Assembly (NCBI RefSeq): GCF_905220365.1
Contig: NC_061134.1
Span: 8,881,001 to 8,945,000 of the forward strand
Source of the DNA: Vanessa cardui
Lineage: Eukaryota > Arthropoda > Insecta > Lepidoptera > Nymphalidae
Direction of reading: 5' to 3'
DNA: 64,000 nucleotides
Shown here piece after piece: positions 25,063 through 37,500 of the stretch (the stretch's first letter is position 1; the number at the start of each line of letters is the position of its first letter). The translations under genes were made by a program, and so were the position numbers. The notes below the pieces were generated by a model. That model did not search any database. It saw only the letters and a list, made by a program, of their open reading frames with translations, and was not told where the DNA came from.

Positions 25063-25764
25063 GTATTTGGGTGTGAAACATTGTTGGCGCGCTTCGGGGT
25101 CAGACCGAATCGTGCGCCGATGCGGACTCTTTGCGTCTTTTGATATTCATATATCATTATAGTATTAAAAAAGCTATTTATTTTAATAACCAAATTATAT
25201 TTTGTATGTTTTGGATTTCAACAATTACGAATTATTCCGGGAAAAGTAATGTTTTATAATTTTCTTCATAAATGTTTGTTTTTAAATAGACTTTTGCGTC
25301 TATGACATTCTTCGAATTTCATTTTAAATTTTCTTTGTATTAGTTTTTGTAATCTTCATAATGAATTCAAAAATTTTACTACACAATGCTAAATTTCTAC
25401 ACTCTACATATTATGGTTTTTAATATGCATTAAACATTATTATTATTCTTTATTTTTCTAATTTACGTTGAGACTCTATGTGACAGACGTGGATTCCGCG
25501 CCGTCGAGTCTTAAGCTGAGTAGGATTAAATTAAGCAACGCAACCGTCGACTCCAATCAGCTTCTGGAAAACTAGTACATTCATGTATTTATTTTTAATC
25601 ATCAATAATCAGAAAAACATTGCTATTGCTGAGTGAACAATAGATATGAAACAAACATAAATACATGAACTAATAAGGCATATTGTTTATTCCAAAATTA
25701 TGTAAATTATAAAAAAAAATTATACGTGTTGATTTTTCGATAGAATATATAGGTATAGTGTATT

Positions 25765-25915
25765 TTACCAATACTACTTCTAGTAGTTTCTTGCCGGTTC
25801 TTCTTGGTAGAACATTGCGAGCCGTTAGTAGCTTTACGTTTGATATAGTTCTGTAAAATGATAATTCCAAAGCGCTTTTGAATACATACTTGAATAAAGT
25901 ATATTTTGACTGCTT
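25765..25915 (-). repeat. Repeat D copy
   Basis: 'cttgccggttcttcttggta', 'gttagtagctttac' and 'gcgcttttgaatacatactt' are the inverse of the family order. Confidence 0.6.
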
Positions 25916-26108
25916 ATGATTTTCTTACTAGTGTGTAAAATGCCTTATTTAAAAATATATCCGCAGAGTAGAAATGCCACGAGTTAGCATCCTCATTTAT
26001 CCACATGCGCTATATTCAACAGTTGTTCTAGGCTAACGTTAATTTGATTAACTAAACCATTATATGTTCTAGTTCTCTGAAATGTCTCTTCTACACTGTG
26101 TGTTGTTA

Positions 26109-26340
26109 AATAAATAAATATGAGACAACATCACATACATTACTCTGATTCCAATGTAAGTAGCTAAAGCACTTGTGTTATGGAAAATCAGAAGTAACGA
26201 CGGTACCACAAACAGCCCGACCCCGACAGAAGAAAGCATAGAAAACTAATGATACTCTATATTGACTTGGCCGGGAATCGATCCCGGGACCTCGGAGTAG
26301 CGTACCCATGAAAACCGGTGTACACACCACTCGACCGAGA
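26109..26340 (-). mobile_element. SINE C copy (second tRNA-derived family)
   Basis: On the minus strand, box A-like 'ggtcgagtggtgtgtacacc' and box B 'gggatcgattcccgg' precede a unique body ending 'atgttgtctcatatttattt'. This is a different family from A. Confidence 0.78.
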
Positions 26341-26449
26341 TGTTTTCCTTCACAAATTAAGCACATACATATAGTGGTGCTTGCCTGGGTTTGAACCCGC
26401 AATCATCGGTTAAGATTCACACGATCTTACCACTGGGCTATCTTAGCAC
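26341..26449 (-). mobile_element. Truncated SINE A head joined to SINE C
   Basis: The tRNA-related half of family A (box B 'gggtttgaaccc' inverse) starts abruptly at 'tgttttccttcac', directly after the end of a SINE C copy on the same strand. Confidence 0.7.
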
Positions 26450-26717
26450 ATGTGTTGGTCACTGTGAAATTTCAACTTTTATTTTTTGTGTTTCGAATTC
26501 TGAAAATATTTCACTTAAAAGTTAAATTCACAACTCGAAGCGAAACAAATGCCGTGAAATTTTCACTCTCATTTATCCGATCGCTACTGTCTTTCCTCCG
26601 AATTTTCATTTACTCCTCGGAATGTCAGAAAATGGAGTCGAGTCGCGTTGGCTTTGATTACGTTCTATGACATTCAAAGATAAACTTTATACATATATAG
26701 GATAGAATATTAGTTTC

Positions 26718-26938
26718 TTAGTGGTTAAAATGAGTGCACCTTAACCGAGAACTGTGGTTCATACCCGGCCAAGAATCATGTATTATCATGTGATTATTTG
26801 TGTTTATAATTCATTTCGTGCTCGTATGAAGATAAAAACGAGGACAAATCTCTATGGGTCTATTTCCAATGAAATTCTGCACACATATATATCAATCAAA
26901 CCACATTGGCAAAGAAGCAAGTTACATAATAACAGTCA
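26718..26938 (+). mobile_element. Strongly diverged SINE A copy
   Basis: It follows the family order (head, 'ttataattcatttcgtgctc', 'aatgaaattctgc', 'ccacattgg') with many substitutions, indicating an old insertion. Confidence 0.55.
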
Positions 26939-27017
26939 TATATGAATAGGACTGTTATTATTATTATGCTCTTTAAACATTAATTTACAAGGTCATATAC
27001 ATTATACATTTTTATTG

Positions 27018-27305
27018 TAAAGTAAAAGTAAAGTAAAGTAACAGCCTGTAAATTTCTGAATTTTCCACTGCTGGGATAAGGCCCACTCTTCCATTAAGGA
27101 GAGGGTTTTGGAACATACTCCACTACGCTGTTCCAATGCAGGTTGGTGGTATGGACATGTGGCAGAATTTCGATGAAATTAGACACATGCCAGGTTTCCT
27201 CACGATGTTTTCCTTCACCGCCGAGCACTGGTGCTTACCTGGATTTGAACCTGCAATCCTCGGTTAAGATGCAAGCGTTCTAACCACTGGCACATCTCAG
27301 CTCTT
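27018..27305 (-). mobile_element. SINE A copy with (CTTTA)n tail and internal deletion
   Basis: It carries the 'cattaaggagagggtttt' block with the 'aaagtaaagtaaagtaacag' tail. About 35-40 bases are missing between 'gccgagca' and 'ctggtgctt'. Confidence 0.82.
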
Positions 27306-27662
27306 GTGTAGTTAAGCTATAATAAAAAAAATTAATTAAATACATTTATTTTTATTATCAGTTCAACTAATTCTGTCATTTGATAGAGCATCAATACTGA
27401 ATTTGGGTTATATTGTTTAATCAATCGAAACTTACCAATTAAACTTAGCGCGATCCGATAGTGCAAAGTTTTGTAAAGGATCGCAGTTGCGACAGTTGTC
27501 CAACTCGAGTCGGCGAATAGTAGAATGTGAGGAAGCGTCCCAGATCTGTACCTATTTTACATAATGCGGTTACACGGAGCTTCAAGTTTCAAGAGACCGA
27601 ATAATCGAGATTGCAGATTTGTATAAGATGAAAAGTAAGACATTGATTTTAGAAAACATAGC

Positions 27663-27715
27663 ATACATGAGACGACATCACATACATTATTCTAATCCCA
27701 ATGTAAGTACTTAAA
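27663..27715 (-). repeat. SINE C tail fragment
   Basis: Only the 3' end ('atgagacgacatcacataca' to 'ccaatgtaagta') is present. Confidence 0.6.
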
Positions 27716-27747
27716 ATTTAAAAGTTAATAAATTTTACTAAAAAAGT

Positions 27748-27803
27748 GTAGACTTATATGGGTTCAATGCATACGAATGCTTACCTAGTTCTTCGCCTAG
27801 TTA
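27748..27803 (+). repeat. Dispersed 55-bp repeat, copy 1
   Basis: 'ggttcaatgcatacgaatgc' followed by 'ttacctagttc' and 'tcgccta' recurs at 35105-35157. Both copies lie near SINE C sequence. Confidence 0.6.
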
Positions 27804-29343
27804 ACGATGTAAATAAACCCCAATAGAGTAAATAATGTTCAAACTTTCAATGTCTGAAATACTTTACCGTCTAGAACTTTTTATACGAATAAAAAGGCAC
27901 ATTCCTAACGGGTACTCGTTGTGTTTACGTAAAATACTATTTTATGACGATCATATGAACTGAACTTTAGTTACAGTCTTACAATCAACCAATCATAGAG
28001 AAATAGGTTTAATAAAATTTTGATTGTCGAATACTGTTTTTAATACAGTAATGTTTATTTACTTTTATATATCATAAAATATATTGAAAAGCTAACGATA
28101 ATATATCTTATTCCTTCTAAGAAATCTCTAGTAACTGTCAGGGACGGCACATTCCCAATAAATGATTAATATTTCTCAAAGCGTCTGACTGTGGGGTGAC
28201 AGTGTCCCCTAATATATAATTAACACCTACCTACCAATTTAACAAAAAAAAAATCCATAGATAATTTTAATACAATACAGTTTTAACAAAAAATAAAGAA
28301 TCTGATATCAAGTTCTCTATAAAAATTAATCTATCAATTCATATTAATGAGATTGTTTCTGTTAATAACACTTATATACTTCTTATTGGTATAAGTTCAG
28401 TTAATACCGTTAATATTTGAAATTTGAATAACTTGGACTATTTGATAATGTTATGTTATAAATAAATAATAAGCATCAATTTATGAATGAAGGAAAAAAT
28501 TTAAAAAGGAACAACTGACGCATTCTTTTTTTTTAATTTAATTTATTTACAGTCATCAAATATTCGCAACGGAAATTTAAACTATATGAATCATAAATTC
28601 AATTAATCTAGGAATTTTTCCACAGCTGTTTTTGGACGTATGTTAAAATGTACATTCAAATGTAACAATACAATCAATTATGAAGCAATTGTCTAAATCT
28701 CTGATATCCTTAATCTCATGTGCACGATAACATCATTCTGCTTACGGGGAATCAATTTTATCCGACCGACTATCGTATTAAAGAATATTATGAGTCATGA
28801 GTATGACATAGTCTTAGGGATTTGGACTCAATAAACTGCAACATAACAAACAGTTGAAATAGATCGTTACTGTATTAGCCTTTGACTAGAAAAATATGTT
28901 GGAAGTGACATAAGTTTTTAACAATATATTTACGTAACTTTTGTTTTTGTGTCTTGACTTATAAATATTATACTTATTATTTCATAGTGTAAAGATTTCT
29001 TAATGTTATATATGTATAATATTTTATAAATTTGAATTCAAATTTCAGATTGTTGGTACGATATAAAAAATCTTGTTTCCAAGTTTATATATACGTAAGT
29101 AAATTGTATATACTCGTATGTGTACTTACAACATCCCAAGTGGTAACCTCAGTTGAATTGTGATTTCCTTTTTATCCGTTATGTTTTACTTTTAGTTATA
29201 TAGCCTTAAAAGTTTCAATAATTGGAATTTGTCACAATGAGAGTTCCAGATGGATAAGCAGTAGATTTACTAAACAGGACTGTAAATTTACCTTATACAT
29301 TGGAGCTCTAAGAAATTTTAACCAATCTTTATATCGACAACTT
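27804..29343. other. AT-rich DNA, nothing firm
   Basis: A possible short repeat B piece near 28155-28205 ('gattaatatttctcaaagcg'). Confidence 0.5.
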
Positions 29344-29500
29344 GCAACCTTGGGGACCCTATGGGGCGTAAGAAGACATGATCGTTATATTTGTAGTAAA
29401 ACTCACCCTTTAAACTGGAGCACAATGCTAAGTATTGTTGTTTGGCGGCTGAATATATTATGATGAGAGGTTGGTACCTACCCAGAAGAGCTTGCATGAC
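29344..29500 (-). repeat. Repeat B, minus half of a head-to-head pair
   Basis: Inverse of the 5' half of repeat B ('caaccttgggga' to 'acctacccagaagagcttgc'), 37 bp before a plus-strand copy. Confidence 0.7.
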
Positions 29501-29537
29501 ATAATTTTAATTATTTCTTGGATAATATGGAATTTTT

Positions 29538-29829
29538 ACTTGGTGGTAGGGCTTTGTGCAAGCCCGTCTGGGTAGGTAACACACTCATCAGCTACTCTGC
29601 CGCCAAATAACAGTACTCAGTATTGATGTGTTCCGGCTTGAAGGGTGAGTAAGCAAGTGTAACTACAGGCACAAGAGACATAACATCTTAGTTCCCAAGG
29701 TTGGTGGTACATTGTCGATATAAGGAATAGTTAATATTTCTTACAGCGTCATTTTATATGGGTGATGGTGACCACTTAGGTATATCAGGTAGCCCATATG
29801 CTCGTCCGCCAACCTAAACCATAAAAAAA
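29538..29829 (+). repeat. Repeat B, plus half of a head-to-head pair
   Basis: Near full-length copy from 'tggtggtagggctttgtgca' to 'cgtccgccaacctaaaccat' and an A tract. Confidence 0.78.
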
Positions 29830-30389
29830 GAATAATTTGTAGCGAGTGTTATATCATGGACATATAATGTCTGATGGAATTTCTATTTTATTTCCTACTC
29901 TGAGGTTATATCTGTGGTAACGCAACGGTGAAATTGAAACCAATAAAATGCTGGTACAAGTAAAACGTTTTCCGTGTAGTGGGTAGGGAGTGACGTTTGA
30001 CGAGGGTCGTCATAAGTCTTCCTTCCGTACGCATATGCGTAGAACTAATTGTCTCTTGTCATTGGTCGCATTGGGGACTAGACGCATAGATAATAATAAT
30101 TATAGAAGTCCTTAAAGCGTATCAAATAACACGGCTGTTTACGAACGATGTGTTATTTGAATATATTTTTACGCTTCCAAACGAGTTTTAAGTATTGATA
30201 TAAAGGAAAACTTTTGTCACACAAGTACAATATTTATGCGTTTTATTTTCTTAACAAAAGAGGTTATACCTGACCTCTGACCAAAAAGGTAAAAACATTT
30301 ATTTACCTATAAACATAAGTTTCAGAAAGTTTCGTAGGAGTGAGAAGTTTTTGCGACAAACAAATTTGTTGACCCCAGCTTTGTTTGTC

Positions 30390-30582
30390 GTCCACGGTTT
30401 TATTCGCGTTTTAGGGATTCGTCGTCAGGAATATGGCATAAAATAGCAGGATATGACTTTCTTTAGAATTCAAATATATTTCATAATAAATTACATCAAA
30501 TTCGTTTGTATTTTGTACATAAAAGAGCAACAGACAGACACACAGAGTTACTTTAGCATTTAAAACTTTAGCATAGATATGA
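30390..30582 (+). repeat. Repeat G copy
   Basis: 'ttattcgcgttttagggatt', 'attacatcaaattcg' and 'agagcaacagacagacacac' occur in the same order as 13018-13214. Confidence 0.58.
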
Positions 30583-30819
30583 GATGGTTGAATCAATACG
30601 GAATAATATAAGGAAATATAAATCGTGAGTTACACGATAGATAGATCACACAAAATAAGGCAATAAATAGTTACACACCTGAATTTTGTAATAATGTCTT
30701 TAAAATAATATAAACTCATATAATAGTCCACTTATATCATAAAAAAACATTAAATCCGTGATTACTTACGATTACTACAGCTTTGTTTACGGAATACCTG
30801 TCAATCAGAAAAACAAATG

Positions 30820-30895
30820 GGCCTGCGGTGAATGGCACCACCGCTTATAAAGATTGGCACTAACAAAGTTAGATTTATTAACTATTCGTTACACA
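30820..30895 (-). repeat. Repeat B 3' fragment
   Basis: 'gggcctgcggtgaatggcac' and 'attggcacta' match the inverse of the repeat's 3' third. Confidence 0.45.
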
Positions 30896-30904
30896 GCTAA
30901 TGCG

Positions 30905-31005
30905 CCGCCGATTGCCGCATCGGTCTAGTAAATAGCTCATAAGGCTGTTGATTTTGATGTCTTGGGTTCAAGCCAGGTTGCTAGTAAACATTTTGAGGTG
31001 TTGTA
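30905..31005 (+). mobile_element. SINE E fragment (third tRNA-like head)
   Basis: 'gattgccgcatcggtctagt' followed by box B-like 'gggttcaagcc' resembles a lepidopteran SINE beginning 'gcatcggtctagtgg'. Only the head is clear. Confidence 0.45.
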
Positions 31006-31263
31006 GTTAAAAATACTTTAACTACGACGAGAGAGTACCTTCAGTCGTTCGTCCATGGTGAATATCCCATGGACTATGATGTCATGGAAAAAAGGTTAAC
31101 GTGTGTTTTACTTCACTCAATCTGCTAACTACTTGGGAACTCAAAAAATACTTAGCCTCTGCGGTCTGTGCACATAGCCATACTAAAATGACACTGGTTT
31201 ATTTATCTTAAAAATCGGAACAGTTAGAACGATTAAACCATATCGACAAATATACCCGAAATT

Positions 31264-31440
31264 TATTTGCTTAATTTGTGCTTCTAACTCATCTAGTGTT
31301 CTACGGTGAACATCATGAGGAAATCGGCATGTGTCTTAATTCAATATTAAAATCAATCCACATTAGAGCAGCGTGGTGGAATATGCTTTTCTTCAAGGAA
31401 GATGAGACCTTAGCCCAGCAGTGGGAAATTTACAGGTTCA
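31264..31440 (+). mobile_element. 5'-truncated SINE A
   Basis: Only the body and tail remain ('gcttaatttgtg' to 'cccagcagtgggaaatttac'). The short frame over it is SINE-derived. Confidence 0.7.
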
Positions 31441-32028
31441 CTGTGACATGTTCGTATACGACCCGGCATGAAGCTAAAACGTAGACCAAGTACGAATAAA
31501 AATTTATAATATCCATTAAGGACCTACTGGCGAGTTTCCTTGCTCATTCTAGATTTATGGCCGAGTAATATTACCTTGCCTATGGCAATTTAAAGTAATA
31601 AACTACTGCTATATTTTAAATATGGGTAACGTTGTCCATAAATAAAACCTTAAATTTATATTTTTAAATACTGTAGTGTAAAATGTTCTCACCGTAAACA
31701 CGGTCGACTCAATGTTCTTCATAAAAAATATATTCTACGCTTTGGAATATTAAAACCGTAATTACATTTTAAAAATTATATAAAACGGAATGTAATTTTG
31801 AAAAAAAAGGAAAATAGTATTCACGTAAAATTTCATGCTGTCACTGGTTAAAATGAAAAATGTAATGTTAGTGACTGAATATATTTACGTTTTTTTTTTA
31901 TTTAATCAAATTGTGTAACCTCTTTTATTAATTTTTTTTGCCGTTTTTATTTTATAATGCAAATATAACTTCTTTGTTATTATGCTATAATATAAGAACT
32001 TTTTTTTTAAAACTGCTTTGAGTAAAAC

Positions 32029-32510
32029 CACGCATCGAATATTCTACCGCAAAACGACAGTACCCAATACTGTTGTGTTCTGGTTTGAAGAGTGAGTCAG
32101 CTATTGACATCATAGTTCCCAAGGTTGGTGGCGCATTGATAATGTAAGGATTGGTTAATATTTCTTAAAGTAAAGTAAAGTAACAGCCTGTATATTTCCC
32201 ACAGCAGGGATAAAGGCCAATAAGGAGAGGGTTTGGAACATATTCCACCACGCTGTTCTAGTGCGGGTTGGTGGAATGCACATGTGGCAGAATTTCGATG
32301 AAATTAGACATATGCAGGTTTTCTCATAATGTTTTCCTTCACCGCCGAGCTCGAGATGAATTATGACACAAATTAAGCACATATATGTATATAGTGGTGC
32401 TTCCCAGGATTTAAACCCGCAATCATCGGTTAAGATGCACGCGTTCTATCCACTGGGCCATCTCAGCTCAATTTCTTAATGCGCCACTGTCATTCCCTAT
32501 ATTATAAAAA
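32029..32510 (+). repeat. Repeat B copy split by a SINE
   Basis: The left part is 32029-32168 and the right part is from 32480 ('tgcgccactgtcattcccta'); SINE A lies between them. Confidence 0.7.
32169..32470 (-). mobile_element. SINE A inserted into repeat B, with target duplication
   Basis: The (CTTTA)n-tail subfamily is flanked by 'atttcttaa' at 32160-32168 and 32471-32479, inside a plus-strand repeat B copy. Confidence 0.82.
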
Positions 32511-33392
32511 ATAAACCATAAGGAAATTTAAAATGGAATGACTTCAGTAGAGCGTTTTTCTATCTGTTCTTCTCTTCTGTTCACGACATACGAGTCAAAC
32601 TCACTCAGGTGGACCGATATAAATTCACAAATTTAAATATCTATATATAAAAATTAAATTAATTTTAATATTATATATATAATTATGTTTGTCATGTATT
32701 TGCCATTCATAAAAGTTCCTAATAAGTTTGAACAATTAATTTGTTACTTGTCTACGTCTTTGTGTCTTTGTAAATATTAAACTGAGCTTAAGTTCGAACA
32801 CATCTTTATTAAGCTTCATCAACAACGCAATAAACTCAAAACTTCTTATCACTTGGCATAACAAGACTAAGAGGGATTATGCAAAGTGCTTCAATTTATC
32901 CAATCCTCATAACAAAAAATAAGAAGCTCAGATGGGATAAGATACGATCTCAATAAGTGATTTGCATCTTAATGACCCGAGTTTATTATTGAAGATTAAT
33001 TACTTAAGTATCGATAAAGTTTCAAACTTTCCTATAAAACACATTTTTTAAAATATTTTTACGACATTTTTTCGATATAAATTAGTCACAGATATTATAA
33101 TAAGTACAATAATAAGAAAAGCTTTATGCCGATAAAAAAAAACAAATTATAGAAATAAAGAGATAAAAAAACAATAATTGAAATAGTGTGCTTGCTACGC
33201 AGTCAAGATTTATACAATAAATAATTTTGTTTCATATTTGTATATATTTCAGGTAGTACATCCAAACACCTCCCTCTTGAATCATTGTATCTATTAAAAT
33301 AACCGTAAAGAGCAAGAATTCAAAATCCGTTGCGTAATTTTAAAGATATAAGCATACAAGGCAGCGGTAAGCGACTTTTTATACTATGTGTT

Positions 33393-33728
33393 TTATATTA
33401 TGTAATGATTATATTGCAAAGGGTTTTTCCGTTTGCTGCTAGTATTATTTACGACCAGGGTAACGTCGTTAGGAAACCTAGCATATCTAAGAAGAAATTC
33501 TAAGTCGTCTGTTCTTACTGAATCCACAGGAAAGCACCGAGGCGTATTAACCTCTCGCCATTGCAAAAGATAAAAGACTCTTTGTGATATTGAAGCATAT
33601 ATTATTATATTCTGGATAGAAAAATACGTCTTTAACATAAAAATTACTTTTCTATACAATTTGTATGGTTTCTCTATTGAAATAGACTTATGAATGCTTG
33701 AGGCTGTTTCAAATAGAATACCAAACAA
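33393..33728 (-). other. Unrecognised 111-codon open frame
   Basis: The C-terminal part (NTPRCFPVDSVRTDDLEFLL) looks protein-like, but the N-terminal half is AT-biased. No splice sites I can see would join it to anything. Probably chance or a decayed repeat. Confidence 0.12.
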
Positions 33729-33882
33729 AAATTAATTTGTATTTATAATACAGAAACCTATACGGTCCAATAGTTTGAATGGGTGAATCCTCATTGTTGA
33801 TTACGGTTTCAAACGTAGACTGTAATATAAATTTTCATGTATTTTATTTATATGTTTATAATTCCTGTATAAACCTGTATAG

Positions 33883-34085
33883 GCACGTGCCGCATGAAAT
33901 TATTTCACGTTTTTTAAACGAAGACAATAACATATCATTGGTAGCCAACATTGGTGTAGTCTGGTGAAATATGTTCCAAGAGTTGACAATACACGTATTG
34001 CATGAAAATCTGTCACGTTTTTTAAACGAAGACATCATTGGTAGCCAACTTTGGTGCAGTCTGGTGAAATATGTTCCAAAAGTTT
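33883..34085 (+). repeat. Tandem duplication of about 100 bp, SINE-tail-like
   Basis: 33883-33990 and 33991-34085 both run from 'cgtgccgcatgaaa'/'cgtattgcatgaaa' through 'cacgttttttaaacgaagac' and 'cattggtagccaac' to 'ctggtgaaatatgttccaa'. The second copy lacks about 7 bases. The 3' part resembles the tail half of SINE A. Confidence 0.72.
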
Positions 34086-34634
34086 GACTCAAACAGATAT
34101 GAGAGCTGAGTCCAAGACAAATAATAAGTTTAAATAATAATAATAAGTTAACAATTCTGTTTGGTAGTACGAATATTTGTTAAGCTCCTCCTATCCAGAC
34201 AGGCACAAAGCAATACCTTCTACCAAGTACATAATAATAAAAATGACTATAACTTATTTATTATAGTTATTTTAGAATTCGTTCAAAAACTAAACCGATA
34301 AAAATCAAAGCAGCACCGTCATTTGTTTTCCATGCTAGAAAACAAAATTGGTTGCCGTATTTTATTTATAATAAAAATATCTTTGTACGCTTCTTTGTGT
34401 ATCTCGAATCTACAAATAAAGAGCTTTGATTGATAGGATCGTACGTTTCGTTGTAATTTTGATAAATAACAATACAACACATACAGGAAATTGAATACTT
34501 ATATTGTATAAATACATAAACAAATGTTTATCGTAAGCCTCGTTGTGTTTTGTTCACTCACGATTCATAAAACCACTACCATAATTTTATTTAATACCTA
34601 TTACCACGACGTGTTAATTGAAACAAAACACAAA

Positions 34635-34685
<51 letters not shown>

Positions 34686-35104
34686 TGAGGCGAACCAAAT
34701 GCTAGCGCGATTCAGAAACCAGCCTCTTCATACGAATTTTCAGAACAATTGTATTTTTTTTTCTTTTTAAGGTTTATTTCCTTTATATATCTATAAATAA
34801 TGATTTGATATCTATATCGGCATTCAAAGTATTGTCTTTTAAGGCTTAAAGGTGTAGTGTATAGTCTTTTTGGAGGTTCTGTTGCAGGTTTGACATTAAT
34901 GACAAATAATACGTTACTATTTTTAAAAATTGCAACATTTAAAGCATTTTTATTCCATATCTTCCAATGGAGCCATTTTCATCTCATGGCAAAGATCTTC
35001 AACAACGAATATCTAGAACTGTCTTTTTTACAAGCCCAGTTTAAGATGTATTCAAAAACAAGAGACAATGTAAAAGTTATTAAATTTGTCCTCAAAAACT
35101 CTTG
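34086..35104. other. AT-rich DNA with one (AT)n tract
   Basis: An 82-codon frame at 34857-35105 has no recognisable features. Confidence 0.5.
34638..34679. repeat. (AT)n microsatellite, about 42 bp
   Basis: Uninterrupted AT dinucleotide run. Confidence 0.95.
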
Positions 35105-35157
35105 ACTTATATTGGTTCAATGCATACGAATGCTTACCTAGTTCCTCGCCTAATTAA
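35105..35157 (+). repeat. Dispersed 55-bp repeat, copy 2
   Basis: Partner of 27748-27803 with only a few differences; 113 bp before a SINE C copy. Confidence 0.6.
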
Positions 35158-35270
35158 AGAATTACCCACTTATGTACGGGACCATATTACTCCTCGTAAC
35201 ATTAAGATAAAACTGTAATCACAACATATTCAAATGACATTAAAGTTTTGTAGATAACGACTTCTGTTAT

Positions 35271-35420
35271 AGAAAATCAGAAGTAACGACGGTACCACAA
35301 TACCCAGACCCAAGACAACATAGAACACTAATGATAATCTACATCGACTCGGCCGAGAATCGAACCCTCGGAGTGGCGTACCCATGAAAACTGGTGTACA
35401 CACCACTCGACCAAGGAGGT
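35271..35420 (-). mobile_element. SINE C copy, 3'-truncated
   Basis: It keeps the tRNA-like head ('tggtcgagtggtgtgtacac') and part of the body to 'gaagttgtt'; a short deletion removes part of box B. Confidence 0.75.
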
Positions 35421-35914
35421 CGTAGTTTATTAACTCTTTGTTAGTATTTATTACAAACCCTAGTGGTTTTCAGATGTTCTATAAGTATTTTGTTTTGTAA
35501 ACTTTTAAGTATAAATAATTAGTAAGTATTGAGAAAGTAAAAGGGTTTTAAATAGACAAGCCTAGGTTTCACCGTAGCCATTCTTAAAACAGTAAATTAA
35601 TGCAACTAGGCCACACCTTCATTCCAGTTAAATGTAAATTAAATTACTCGATTGTTTTACAACGTTCTTATAACGCTTACTTTGTATTATTTGTTACTTG
35701 TTCGAGTTAACATTGTTTAATTTATTTTCAAACAATCATTGTTTATATCTGATTTAAATCACTCATAATACGATAGCTGATCGTGACTTTTCTTTAAAAT
35801 TTTATAAAAATTAAATATAAAATAATTATTCGGCGATATCAGGTCAACACACGAACGTATCTTAATAATGCAAGCCAACGGTAAATACATTGAAATGTAA
35901 AAATATTTCAATCT

Positions 35915-36035
35915 ATACTTCTATACTAAATATTTTAAATGTGAAAGTAACTCTCTATCTGTCTCTGTGTTTTTTGCTTAACACATGACAAATAAAACCC
36001 TAAAACGCGAGCGAAACCGCGGGCGATAAGCAGTC
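35915..36035 (-). repeat. Repeat G copy, internally deleted
   Basis: 'ctatactaaatattttaaat' then 'gtgaaagtaactctctatct', ending 'gcgagcgaaaccgcgggcga', the inverse of the family. Confidence 0.58.
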
Positions 36036-37239
36036 AATATTTTTTTTATTATTATCTATTCAAATTAAATACTAATTAAATTATATAAGCCTATGAAGTA
36101 TTTTAAATATAATATTTATAAATAATCATTAAAGGTTGTATAACTTCTAGCTAGTATGTTTATTAATTATTCAGTCACAGAATTATACAAATTTAATGAA
36201 TAGGTACTTTTTGGTTTGACATTTTTATAAATAAAAGTAGAAATAGATTATAATTGAATTTGGCGTGGGAATTGTTAATCTGGGTTTAAATACGGAAGAT
36301 AATGGATGATTGTAAAGAAAACTGTAAAAATAAATATTGTAAACAAAATGAAGTTTATCTGAAGTTGGGTCTACAATAATAAATTAGAAATTTACAGATT
36401 GAACAAACCCTTTTTTTTCTATAAAGTCTCCTTAAAGTTAACTATTTATAACTCGGTGTATATGTGTTAAATGTGATTACAAATCTTTGTTAGTATTCCA
36501 GTCAGCTATTAAACTTCAAGCATCATTCACTAAATAACAAAGAAAGATTAACAAAATACAAATTTGAATCTACGTAGAGAGATAAATAGCTATCTAGGTA
36601 GTTATTTCAAAATTAAATTATTCTTTTACAACAAAGAGTACTAATTACATGCAACACTATTTTAATTAAAGAGTTGTGTTGGTAAAGGTGAATTAACATA
36701 GCAAATAGGATTTCAGTGAATCCCATTTAAATAAAGGTACAAGTTTTGATCATATTTAAGCTATAAATTATAAAACAAAGCGTTCTAGTAATTAGTGGTA
36801 TTCTTCCGATCTTAGATTAGGCGACTTCTCCTTAGTAACGGTCGTGACCTAATTTCTTGTAGATTGTTACCTTAGTTGTGTATGGAATATATATGTTTAT
36901 GTTTTATTAAAGTTAATCAATGCATGGTTACTAAAATTAAGGTCGTTCAACAAAATACTAGTAATGACACGCATGAACGAAAACTCGGGATCAGTAACCT
37001 ATTTCAATCGAAAAATCATATTATTACAGAATATTTTGTTTTGTTAAAGAATATTTTGTAGGAGTCTTTGAAATTGCAATTTATTTATGTATATTTTTAT
37101 AATAATCTGGTTCCATTGTACACTTGACATACATGACACATCCGCTTTAATATGGAAAACTATTTGAAGAAATATACAATTGTTAATTCTGTATACGGCA
37201 GTATTTGTGATATTGTATCGTTGGTCAGCCCGTCGTAAC
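36036..37239. other. AT-rich DNA, nothing recognised
   Basis: Chance frames only. Confidence 0.55.
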
Positions 37240-37500
37240 GGCAGAGTGGTGGCATGCGCGAGGGTTGCGAACAGTACTGAACAGTATTTGGACATTGCAG
37301 CGTGACTTTATCATTTCATATATAATTCTTAAACAACCTAAGTTACTCCTTACAACATCAGCTATGATAGTGAAAGTCCCATCAAAATTTTTACAGCCGT
37401 TCCAGAGATTAGTCGGAACAAACAGACAGACAGAGAAAAATTGTAAAAGCATTATTTTGGTACAAAACGTGTATACATATGCATTTACTAAAAAGTGCTT
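37240..37500 (+). repeat. Dispersed repeat, unclassified
   Basis: 'ttacagccgttccagagatt', 'aacaaacagacagacagaga' and 'catatgcatttactaaaaag' are blocks I recognise from lepidopteran repeats. Opposing open frames over this stretch are repeat shadows. Confidence 0.5.

Larger units (their letters stand above)
22045..25764. other. AT-rich DNA around one SINE
   Basis: Besides the SINE at 23159, a short tandem duplication occurs at about 23028-23091 ('ggggcaatactgaaataaat' unit). 22700-22980 has phrases faintly like the transposon's subterminal DNA. Confidence 0.5.

Noticed and set aside
26178..26402. 74-residue frame, and a similar one at 46326-46508
   Set aside because: Translations of SINE C copies.
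34857..35105. 82-residue frame as a membrane protein
   Set aside because: AT-driven Phe/Leu/Lys composition, no recognisable motif and no splice context.
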